DNA from: Plakobranchus ocellatus
Lineage: Eukaryota; Mollusca; Gastropoda; Plakobranchidae
NCBI GenBank assembly: GCA_019648995.1
Contig: BLXT01002595.1
Coordinates: 576,212-627,539, forward strand
Direction of reading: 5' to 3'
DNA: 51,328 bases
The notes under the pieces were generated by a model. That model saw nothing but the letters and a program-made list of their open reading frames with translations, was not told the DNA's origin and made no database searches. Below are positions 1-12,000 of the stretch, piece after piece. The translations under genes and the position numbers were made by a program. Numbering within the stretch: the first letter of the stretch is position 1; every line of letters begins with the position of its first letter.

Positions 1-90
1 ACAGGAGTGCTGCTATCTTTCTCGGCACATTGTTCTTGCTGCTGCTGATTTCCTGCATCCCCTTTACCCAGCTCACGTAGTTCATAGCCT

Positions 91-139
<49 letters not shown>

Positions 140-2642
140 TTGTTGTTGTTGTTGCTGATTTGATATTCATTGTTGAATGGTTGCCTCTCATGCCTGAATT
201 TGTCAACAATTCTCTAGCAGCTGTATTGCCTCTATCTTTATTAAAAACACAAACAGTTACAAAGTCAGGTTTTAAATCATTAGTGGGAAGGGAATTCTCT
301 GGGGTCTTATCACTGGCATCTGCACCGTTATCCTCAGGGCTTTTTGGCACTCTCTCAAAAAACGAATCGGTACACTCTAAATTATTTTGATGATCTTTTT
401 CTTGCAGTTTACTATTTTCCTCACCAGAGTTGGTTTGTACTCTATCAAGATAACCATGGTCTTTCATCTCAAAGGAATCCTTTGCATGTTCAAAAGCATG
501 ATTGGTTCTTCCATTTGTGTCTTCTTTATTTGGTTCAAGTTGAGTTACAACATCAAATGTGGACACAGGGGTTGCAATTTCAGTGGAGCTACTGATCTGA
601 TTCTCATTCTCATTCGCTGAATGAAGAGAGAGTGCCGATGTTAAAGTGTCAGTGAGACCAGGGCTTGTTGCAGCGTCAGTCTCCTGTCTATGAACATCTT
701 GAGCCTCGTCCTGACTGACAGTCTCAGCCCCCTTTTTGGGAATGGGTAGGCAGGTAGTCCTTGTGCCCACTACAACAAACTGAGATCCACAGCTTTCATC
801 ATCATCCTCTGAGGTGGGTATATTGCAAGCTCTTGTAACAACAGCTCTTCCTTCTGAAGTTGACACAAACGTGACTAAGTGTTTGGCATTGGCATCTACC
901 ATATTTTTTTGGTAAGGTTCAGAGTTGAAGGATGATCCATTCATATGGAAGGAAGGCAGATGGTCTGAAGTAGAGGTAAATCCTGCTGGAGCAAAGGCAC
1001 CCATATTAGCTGCGAATGCAGATGTAGTTCTAGAATTATAGACACTGGCTGATGACAAAGTTTGATGCTGAAGTCCTGCTGAGCCTCGCTTATGGACAGA
1101 CATTGGACTCACAATGACAGCTGTGTGTGTTGATCCAAGAGACTTACTGTAGCTAACCCGTGAGTCAACAGAAACTAGCTGAACTTTTTTACTACTTCTG
1201 TAACTACTGCAATCATTTTTACCATGGCCAAAATGTGAGCCCATTGACCGCATGGTGCCAATGAAGGTAGTGGCAGTGGGTGAAAGTTTTGGGCTAGTAT
1301 AACTCATTTCTGTGATGATTGGACTTCTGTACTCCCCACCAGCACACACAGCCTCACTTTTAACCTGGAAACTGAGAACTTTAGCCAGCACACTAGAGCT
1401 GGGCTTACAGCTTTGTTGTGGAATGCATGATACACTACCCATGCCGTCTGTACCAGATGGTGGTAAGCCAACATTCTTCAGTTTTCCTTTGATGTAGGTT
1501 GATTTCTTGGCTCCTCTAAGCTTGGCTATTGGTATTTTCAGTGCTTGAGTGGGCAGACAGACTTTGATCTGTTGTATGTTGCCTCCTGCAGCTCTTGCAG
1601 TGCCAAAGGTGCTCAGAGTTGTGTTGATGGGTATGGTGTGAGTGGCTTTTCTGTGGCAGTGGGTGGGTGTGTCTGTGAGCTGCAGGCGTGGTCTGTACGG
1701 CATCATGGAGCATGGCGAAGAGGTGTAGAGTTTAGAACTCACCTGACCCTGGTACTTGACATTGCGGAGAGGAGACAAAGAGGTGATGAGTGGACTGCTT
1801 GACCCTAGACTTCCATGCTGGGAATAGAACCGAGAGCAGCTAGAGACAAGACTCGCACTATTACATGGTGCCTTTGCTTGATAGACCGGATTGCTGAATC
1901 TGGTTGACAACATGTGGTGAGCTTTGGATTTGCTGCTCATGACTGGACCAGGTGAAACTGATAGCATGTGTGAGGACATCAGGTGTTGTTGATGTTCTGT
2001 TCCAGAAGGAATGATTTTGGAATGTTGCATTCTTGAGGAGGCACAAGTTAAAGGCCCCCCACTTCGGGTACATGAGAAGCCAGCCACAGCTTTTGGTGAT
2101 GCTTGTGGAAGATGCAGTGCTTGAACACTCAGTTTGGCAGATGGTCCAACCATGGTCTTTGAGCATGCTTTAATGCACTTGCTAGGGAAATTAGGAGGTC
2201 CCACGGGGCTGGTTCCTAAGTTTGGATGATTTCTCATACAACTGCTGTCATTGCTTTCATCTACATTGATGCTATATGAGTGCATGTCCATCAAAGAGTC
2301 TTTCTTGCATGTGGATGATAATGGCGATGATGTTGGTAAAGGTGTAGACAAAGACTTGGCAAATAGATTTTGTTGATGATGATGATGATAAGGATTCAGT
2401 CTTGGCATAACTGGTGGGTGATGTATATTCATCTTAGGGTAGCTGGATGATGGTACAGCGAGCAGTGGGTGGGTCAGACAAGGGGATGCTGCTGTTCCTG
2501 CATAGCCAGCCATGCTGCCACCATTACCATTACTGCCACCTCCTCCTCCCCTACGTGGCTGGATGCACCTTGTTTCCTTGCACGGAGGTGCCAAAAAGAC
2601 CTGGTCAAGTGTGCTCTGGTCAATCACTGGCAGTTCCGGCAG
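1..2642 (-). CDS. Gene 1, last visible exon (880 codons, open at window edge)
   Basis: The acceptor is GTATATTCCTCAG|CTGCCG. The frame then runs 2642 bases without a stop to position 1. The protein is Ser/Thr/Pro/Gly-rich, with few predicted folded segments. Landmarks are a Gly run (RRGGGGGSNG), a His run (PYHHHHQQN), a basic segment with AKLRGAKKSTYIKGKLKN, an acidic EDDDES, and a 22-residue Ala/Thr tract at 155-90. A perfect donor sequence (CAG|GTGAGT at 1743/1742) lies inside the exon, so alternative splicing is possible. The 3' end of the gene and its poly(A) site lie outside the window. Confidence 0.8.
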
Positions 2643-5600
2643 CTGAGGAATATACATTGGAAATCTATAATATTCAAGGCTAAGTTGAGACCTTTCTCTG
2701 CTAACTCCTTTTTTCCTGCTCACTGAACAGAATTAATTTTTAATGGACCATTATCTACATACCTTTGAGTCAAATGTGCTTAATGAAAACCAAAGAAACT
2801 CAAAGGCTAAGAAAAATATTTTTCCAAATATTTTATTTTTTATTTGCGATAACAGACAAAATGAAGGCCTGTAAAACAAAGTGAATGCAACAAGAAATAT
2901 TGCAAGCTTTATCTTTAATTTCACTGCTAGGTCATTGGTAAAATCTTGCCCTGTACAATTGATTGGGGGTATCGCTTGTACTTACATAAGTCATTTGAAA
3001 ACACTATCACAATTGGCTGTATCACACAACAAAAAAACTTAGCATGCATATCTGACGAGGTGTGAAAAGTTTTCTCAAGGTGGGACATATACTGTAATTT
3101 TTAAAAATTGCATCAAAATGATACATAAAATCTCAACAGTGTTAATAAATCCTCATGCTCATTCTATTTTTATCAGAGTCATTTTTGGATGTTTTGAGAA
3201 AAACTAAAGAAAACTATTTTCTTAATAAGCAGTTTTGAGTTGGGCAAATGTGGGTTGTGTAAGAAAAAAATGCATCTAAGCAACTAATTTAATGAGTACT
3301 CAAAACTTTCAATGTATCATTGTGTAAAAAATCTTGACAGACACAAAAAAAATTATGTGGGCAACTGTAGAACGATCCTGATATGACTGTAAATGTTTTG
3401 CTGTCATCATTCCCCCAAGATTGATCCAACTGCGTGACAAGTCACATTTTGAACATTTAAATTACTCATGAAAACAGAAAGTGCTTTTGGTATGCTTTGC
3501 AAAGGTGAAAATTGGACAGACATATTGAAACCCCCTGCCAAAATATTGGGTAAAATTGGACAGAAACATTGAAACCCTCTGCTATAATATTGGCTAAATT
3601 TGAACAGAAATATTGTAACCCTTTGCCACAATATTGGATAAAACTGGACATAAATAGTGTAACCCTCTGCAACAATATTGGGTAAAACCAAACAGAGGTA
3701 TTATCAACCTCAGCCAAGATATAAGTAAAACTAAAAATAGATATTGTAACCCTCAGCCAAGCTATGGCAATTTCAACTTTTTGAAAAATGTGGAGCAAAG
3801 GAAGACAAAAAAGGCAAAGGAATATTATTCCCCAAAAGTGCTACATGCAACGTCCAACTCTTCGGTCTGGTCTCAAGAAAATTAGCATGTGTGACTGCTA
3901 TTGCTAGTGCCCACTTCACTGCACTGGACATAATGCCAAAGACTTTCAAAATCCAAAGGAATGGATCTAAACTGTAATTTGCAGAGATGGGAACTTATCT
4001 AAAAAAAAAAAATAAATAAACTAGGTGTGGGTCTTAGTGAATAAGATTAACAGAAAAACAATTACGGTTTCTTCAGCAGATGCATTACTAAAAGTCTCTG
4101 AGATTACATAGGACAGACTTTTCGTACTCTTTCTTCCTCACTTTCCGACATCACCAAAAAAAAAAAACAATCTAAAATCCCTTTCCCTAGAAAGAGAATA
4201 AAGTTCCTTGGGTTTTTCGTTACTATTTTTAAAATTTGAGAATAAATAACCATCATGCAGATTTTTAGCAGTTAACATTGCTTGGTGTTCAAGGGATAAA
4301 TGGATCTGACAGAAAAACTGAAAGAATGTTTGAATTTCAATCAAGGTGGCATTGGTTTTGAATTAACAGAGCCCTATTTATTTTGAATTGTGAGATGCAA
4401 CTGAACAAAAGCAAAAGAAGGATTACTTATGACTCAAGCACTTCAATAATCTGGACTTAGGCTTTGATGTTCCCAGTGTAGTTAGGATATTACCTGAGAG
4501 AGATCAGTGAGCAAGGTTTGAGCCAAGTCCGAGTTCAGACAGGCATAGTCTCTCTCATCCAGGAAGGAGTCACACAAGAAATCTCCACTGAATTCTATAT
4601 CTTGCACATCCTGAAACTGAGACCAAAACAAGATATAGCCAAATGTGTGGGGTTTTTTTAGATAGTCACACATGACTGTTTCCACCTTTTTTACTGAGGG
4701 ATATTTAGTTTGGCTGGTTGAACTAGTGTGATTGTGGATTTTATCACCTAGTGTAATCTGATACCCTATTCATTTACTCAAGCTCAGCCTTTGGCAAGCC
4801 AAGGGTGCTGTAGATTACCTGTGTTCACCAACCGTGACCATGCACAGAATTAAACTTTAATTTTTTTTGTTTTGTTATTGAATTTAACACTGTAAAGGCA
4901 TCATTTTGTGGCCACCGACCTTTTCCAAAATAATCTTTTTCAAGTGCAATATCCAAGCTTTGAACTGGTATTAAATTTGTACCTATATTACCAATGCAAG
5001 TATTTTATTTTCATTTTTTAATGTCCTGAACCCTTTTACTTTTTTAGATACAAAATTTGGGCTATGTTCTTGATCAAAAGCCATAGCTTAATCATACCAA
5101 CTAACATCATGCTGTGTTAGTATCATTATTTTTCTTACATTTTAACCTATATGACTGTGAAAGTCTTGTCTATTTCTCATTAATATGGGATTTTATATAA
5201 TTTTTGTTCACTTTTTAATAGTTTTATTTGGTTTTGAAAATTGTTTCCAAAAAAATGTGTAGGCATTACAAAAAGCAAAGATGTAAGTGCATCAGAAAAA
5301 AAAAGTGTGGTTGAAATAAAAAACAATCAAATATATATAATAAAAAACTTTTTGTGGGGGTAATAATGTTAAAAATAGACAATTATGTTTAGCATTTAAT
5401 GACACCGGGCGAGTTGCTCCACAAATTTGAAGAATACGATAAAGAAAGCTGTTGAAATATACTATGTTCTCTATGTGGCAGCAACAAAAGTGCTAACACT
5501 GAAATACAACTTTAAGAATAAAAAAATTCTATCTGGTTTTTTTTTCTTGATATTTATGTGGATGTATCCAAGGCGCTCATAATTTCAGCTCTTTTACACG

Positions 5601-6049
5601 CAAAAAATTGTATGTCATAGCAAAACTGAGGACTTTCAAAGAAAGCCATATTCACCTTCAGCTCTAGAAACTGCAAGATGTTAAGCTGAAGGCAGCAAAA
5701 ATGGATAAATGAAAAAAGGACCTAAGAAGCTATAGACTGATCTATTTATATAAAGATTTTTTCAGTGAGCTACCCGGAGAGCAGCCTCACAAGACCATAC
5801 AAATTTCACAGCCATATCAGAAAAATAGAAAGATAACAATATTGACCCAGCTATAGCTCAGTATTCTGGCGATACAAGAGGTACATTAATTAGCAAATTA
5901 AAACAATGTATTGAATCAATATTATAATAATAAGGTGCAAAACTGATGTTACTTTAATTGTTGCAAGTATTTCAAAAACCAATAGAAATGGACACATTTT
6001 TATACGTAAAAACATACATACAGACAGACAGACAAACAGACAGACCAAT

Positions 6050-6085
<36 letters not shown>

Positions 6086-9000
6086 CAGTTTTGACAGATT
6101 CTATATTCATGGTCTCATAACATCCAAACTATTAATGAGAAATTAATTGCAAAAACTGTGCCAAAGATTGCATTATTTGATGATAATGTCTAAGTTTGTT
6201 TAAAATTCGAGTTAATTTTTGCAGATTAAGTAATAATTTTTTAATTAAATTTTTTTATATTTTTTCCCAGTTTATGAGCTTTGTTTTCTTGTCAACATAT
6301 TTATATTTTGTAACAATATTTTATAATATCTGCTACCAAAGCAAAAGAGAAAATGGAAGCTTTATTTAAAAAATGTCAAGTTTCTCAATCAAATTATCAG
6401 ATCATTAGATATTAAAATTCCAAAATAGGTAAAATCCTTAAAATTTCACTGCTAACAGTCACATGTGTGCACTCAGGTGTAACAAAAACCCATTAAGGCT
6501 CCAGGTTGCCCCAAGAGGCTGGAGAAAATGTGATACTCTGCCTATAAAAAACTAAATATCTTTAGGATAAGCCCTTGCACAATAGCTTAAAAAGCTTGCC
6601 ATATGAGGTTACAACAAACAAATCAGTGCACTTGAATCTTATGGTAAGACTGAAAGCTTGTGAATTTATCCATTGGTTTTTCAAAATAAAATAACAGGTA
6701 TTTTTTAGTCTCTTCAAATGGGCACTAAATAATAGAATGCCAGCCATCCTCGCATTACAAGGGCATTTGGTAATAAAATCTCCAACACCTAAAAGGTATG
6801 TGTTCTTTCATGCATTGTTTTGTATCACAATTACTTGACTTTAACAAGGAGAGAGGTTTGGGGATGGGGGTCGGGAGGGTATTGTTAAGTATTGTGAATA
6901 TTTCTTGTCCAAATTGTGACTTGCTCACCTGGTTTTCAGTCCAGGTGCAGTGAGCCGGGCCTAAGGTAATTAACGTTGTGGCTGGAACAGCACACTCTTC
7001 TTCAGCAGTTGGGAAGATATTGTCATCCAGCAAGTCACCCCTCACACTTCTAGTATTGCTGCACTCTGACAGGGACTGGCAAGGAAAGAACAACAACTAT
7101 GTGCGAGGATAATTCCTATCGTATCTGTTAAATAAAACAACAACAAAATCTTTAGACAATGAAAGAAATCAGGTTCTTTTGTTTCTCAACAGATGTTTCT
7201 TTGAAAATTAAAATATGGAGTTACTTGTTTCCTCTCAGCAGTTCAGTGTATCGTACAAAACCAAACCATAAACAAACAGATCCACTTAAATCAAATAGGT
7301 GATCAGCAATGAGAAGAAAAGATGCTCTGCTGATAGTGGAATCGATCTTATATAGTTTACTAAGCTGTTTTTCACCGAACAAGAACAGATAATTGAGAGC
7401 CAGATAAAGATAGCTAGAATATTTGCTTAAAGAAACATTTTATTTGGCTTTAATTTTATTCTTCAATCTCCTTCTTCAAGTTTCTTTAACTCTCAAACTA
7501 TTCTGCAACATTAATCATTAACCTTTCGCCATGTAACTCTGAGGTTCTAAAAAGAAACAAATGAGAAGGCATATTTTTCCGTAGAGAAAAAAAAAGAAAG
7601 TTAAAATGAGATAAAAATCACTGTAGACAGATAGGAGTGCAAATGCTTGTGTAGCAGCTCCCTAAATGAGGGGCATCAGTGGCAAAATGGCTAGTAAATC
7701 CTTGCCTAAATATGCAGGGACCAATCTGTAAGAGGCCTATTGAAAGCCTGTAGATGGGCGTCATGTATAACACTCCCTTTTTACCACCCCAATCACATAG
7801 ATATTAGAAAACAAGTCCAGTTACGGATTACATGACAGAATTAAAATTGAATTGTAAGTAGGTAAATATAATGTGTATGACTTAACCAGTTCTCTATCAA
7901 TCATTTTGTTATAGAAAAAGCAACAAAGCTTGGTTACTATTGATTTGAGCAGTGTGCTCTTTTTCCTTTATTATGCATCATTGTTTGCTCTTGGCTTCAA
8001 TATCTGATATTAAAGGTGGAAAATCTGATAAGGAAGAATAGCTCGGGTGCAAAGACTGATTTGATCTTGTAGCAAAAGCTAAAAAAAAAAACCCGGAATG
8101 TATGATGGGCACACAGCCAAACCACAATAACTTGCGAGGTGTTGGCACTGAAAAGAGTCAAATGAGGGGGGAAAAACAGTATTTAACATGTGGCTATTGG
8201 AGTGATTCCGCAAAATCCTGGTTTAGACACACACACAAAAAATCATGAGCTTAGAAACTGTAATGCTTACTCCCAGTATTTCAAGTGATAAAAATTTCAG
8301 GCATTTGGCTAAATGATGCTCATTACATTTAATTAACGCTTTGGGCAAAGAATATGAGCCCGATACATGATAAAGAAAGCAGGAGACAAGAAAATAAAAT
8401 CATATAAAGTATACTATAAAATCTTTTCAATGATGTCAATTGATATTGATTTGAGTTTTAAGAATTGAGTACTATAAACTTAGGAAGCTCAAAGTTGGCA
8501 TGGCAACTAGGAAAAAAATCATAACATTTGGAGCACTTCCACTCATGAGAATTCAATTCAGTCTTCAGCATTTGAGGTCTGTACAAAATCAATGTCATGA
8601 TAATGTTCCGCATGAAATCTTGTGTTATAGTTTGTCATCTCTTCCCTTTGCTTATCAGACATTCAAGCATACCATTTGCAGTTTGGCAGACAGAAGTGTG
8701 CCCCATATCTACACATATTTGAGCATGATCGTTCGCTTAAACAAAGGCACAAATCCTTTAGCAAATATTCCTCCTTTCAAAGCGTAAAGCAGAATGGGCA
8801 GTAAACATTAGTTTTAGGGGGTATTTTAAATGAACATTTAAGAACAAGACACATTTCTAGCATCTTTTATTGTCCTTACAAAGTCAGCGGATTTTGTCAC
8901 ACAATAAGCGTTCCAGTTTAGACTGTCTGAAGAATCCTCTATATTGAGGTCCACCAAAATTTGTGTCAAGCTCTGAGACTGGCATGTGTTCACTGTGTCT

Positions 9001-12000
9001 TCTGGCCAAGGCTCCCCGCTCACAAGCTTCTGCACAATCATACTGGAAGGAAAGGTTTGCGAAGGGAGAGACTGCATGAATGACAAGTTCAATTCTCATA
9101 CCTGGATGCCATGCTGTAACTCAAGTTAAGGTACACTGCACAAGAAAAATTATTGTGAGGTGTGCCATACTTAAAACATGGCAATATCAAATGACAATAT
9201 CTCTTGGGATGTGTTGAAAATTACAAGTATATTGCACGCAACGGGTGCATAGGGAAGCAATGAAATAATTCTGTTGTAGGAGAACCTTTGAAAAAATATG
9301 AGAATGGAAAGCAAAATTAACACAAAAATCTATGAAATCAAACAAACTGTTTAGCAGTTATAAAAGACTAAGAGGAATTTGAAAAGTCAAATTGAGATAC
9401 ATGGATACAAAATCATAGTGCATTGTGATCTTTAGCGTTAAAAAAAAGATTCAGATGTTCTGTTTATGCAAAAATATATTCAGGCACAATCAATAAAATA
9501 TAGTAATCTTTTCTTCAAAGTTAATTATCGATATAACAAACACCAAAACTAAAAAGAAAAATGACAATAAGTATCTTTTTGAGCTATTATGACCAGTTAC
9601 TGTAAAAATGAAAAACAATGTATTAAAAGTTGGTGGTCTTGTTTTAAAGCAACAAATTGTTTGTGGCACGGAGAAAAAAAAGGTAAACAAAAGAATTATC
9701 TATTCAAAGAGAGAGAGAGAGTGATATTTAGGACTCATGGTATGTTTGGAGGATAATTTTGGCCCTTCATAAAGCCACCAGCATCTTTTTTGGTGTGGAT
9801 AGCATATTAATCAACCAAGTGATGATCATATTCATCTTAGTTCTGAAATCTATCCTCACTATGATTGTCCAGATCTACCAAAATATCAATCTGTTTTAGC
9901 GTCTCGCTGCTCACTGATATTAATTGGCTCCTTCTTTGACTAAGTTATTCTTGCAATCTTTGCTAATATGGCCATCCTTCTCATCAGATTCTTGAGATAC
10001 TTTTGTACAAAAGTTTTATGTAAAACAAGGAAATAAAAATTTAGACTAGGATTATTTGAAGCCTTTTCTGAAACCAAGAAAGTAAAAACAATTCATCACC
10101 CATTCTGAGACAAGAGGCTTTTTTGCCTGTGCCACCTTTCCTATATCCTTTTTTTCCTTTTTTTTATCACTTGCCCTTTTATACCGACGTAATTAAAGGA
10201 TGGCATAGTTTTTGAGGACCCTAGCAACAACTGTAGCTGTAAGTCAGCTTATGATTTTTCCTCTCTTGGAGATATGGCAAAATTTATTTTTGAAATATTT
10301 CTTTTATTGAGTAGATATAAATCCATAATTTTCATGCTAGGTGCAATTTGCATGAACACCATTTTTATCCAAAAATCTCGATTTGGATTAAAATTGAATC
10401 ACAGGAGTAATGTTTGTTAAATATTAAACCAAACTTACCTTGGTAATTACAGCAAAACCCTTGAGGCCAAGATAAAATATACATAGAATTGCTTCAATGA
10501 TCTAAAAAATTAATCAGCTCTAAACTTTTTACATAAAAAAAATGACAGGACCTCTGTTGTTTGGAATTAAAGAATAAGTTTATGAAATCAAAACCACAAC
10601 AACTGGACATGATTTAGAAAGAAAAGAGATGATAAAGAAAGGTCAACTGGAGGCAAGTTGATCAAATCACTCTTCATCAAATTTGATTTTGGGAAAATGA
10701 GCGATGAGCTGTGAGTGAATCATGGTATCCATGGATGAAGAGAAACTTGATCATCAGTTAAACCAGTATGAAGAAAAAATGTTGCTCACACAATGACACA
10801 GAAAAAGCTTTCTACGTTTTAATATGGATAATTTAATTTCAATTTTTTTTATAGATTTTTTTTGTGCCTCAAACATCCAGGATTTAACCTTTTTTGACTT
10901 TCATTTATAAGATTATCTACTTTTTCTTACTATACAAAGAGCTCTACTTCTTATCATTTTAGTCAAATGCGTTACATCTTATGAAAGCGATTCGCACCTA
11001 TATGTTTGTGATACAAGTTTTTTTTCCTTTCCCTTTTTCTCTTTGCAGACCTCAACAATTCTTGGCCGGGTCAGGCGGATCATGTCAAAAAGCATGCGGT
11101 AATGCGAGGGATCAAGGCGCCGCATTCGGGGTCGCTTTATAGGTTTGCCTGGAGTTGAAACAGATGCTGCACTTTCACCACATGCGTTCTTGAAGTTCAC
11201 AATAAAGTCAATATATTCCTGAGAACACATTACAGATTTGTTTTTGCGTGTGTGGTAAGACATTACCAAAACCTTTTTAAGATTTAAAAAAAAAAAAAAA
11301 AAATTTACAAGTGATATCATTTTGAACTGAGTTTTAAAGAGCTGTAATTATACCACAATAAACAATTTGTTAATAGCAAATATCAATACTCTTTTGAAAA
11401 TATACTAATTTGAAAGGCTTATATTTTAATCCAAGTTCATGCATTGAGAAGGAAGCAAACATGACTAGAACTCAAAAGAAAGCAATCATACTAACTTTCT
11501 TGGGCAACGTTTTTTGGAAGAATTTCAACCATTTCCGTAACATATCTCTTTGCTTGTCTACTGGGAGTTGCATGAACTCAATAAACAAGGGATCTCGATC
11601 AAGGTGCTGCTCCTGACCTAAAACTGGGTCCAATTCTGAAATTGCAAGCTAATGCTTTATAATTATCCATAGCATCATAAGCTGGGCTTTGAAGGCATAG
11701 TTAAGAATTTTTTATGCATCTTCCCATGCAATCAAAATGGATCATAAGGATAGCTGGTTGTTGTAACGTGCTTACATAGCTTCTTAACTGAGCAATACAT
11801 CATAGAACTGTGTAACTGTAAAAATAGAGGGCCATATAATATAGAGTGCTACATTTTACCAGAACCATCCAAACATTTGATGAATCTGAGATGCCAATTT
11901 CATAGTTGCTTAAATTATAGTCAGTGTCAAAGAAGAATGCATGCTCAAAAGTAATTTTCATGAAACAATTAGAATCATCTTTTTGCACACATTATGACTA

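Noticed and set aside
3407..3798. Two overlapping minus-strand open frames of 94 and 110 codons with repeated motifs
   Set aside because: They are by-products of the 44-bp minisatellite read in different frames; there are no splice or start signals and the region is intronic.
8884..9099. 71-codon minus open frame overlapping a gene 1 exon
   Set aside because: It is the alternative frame of that exon and ends in a stop before the donor; kept only as a finding on acceptor choice.
9760..9990. Minus-strand segment reading TLKQIDILVDLDNHSED, resembling part of the exon at 8880-9071
   Set aside because: Its only splice sites give phase 1 at both ends, which does not fit the phase 0 neighbours, and the DNA match is short (ATTTTGGTRGAYCT).
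10075..10185. Lys-rich minus-strand open segment (KKKEKKDIGKVAQAKKP)
   Set aside because: There is no acceptor with a pyrimidine tract before it and a stop just upstream; the Lys run comes from A-rich sequence.
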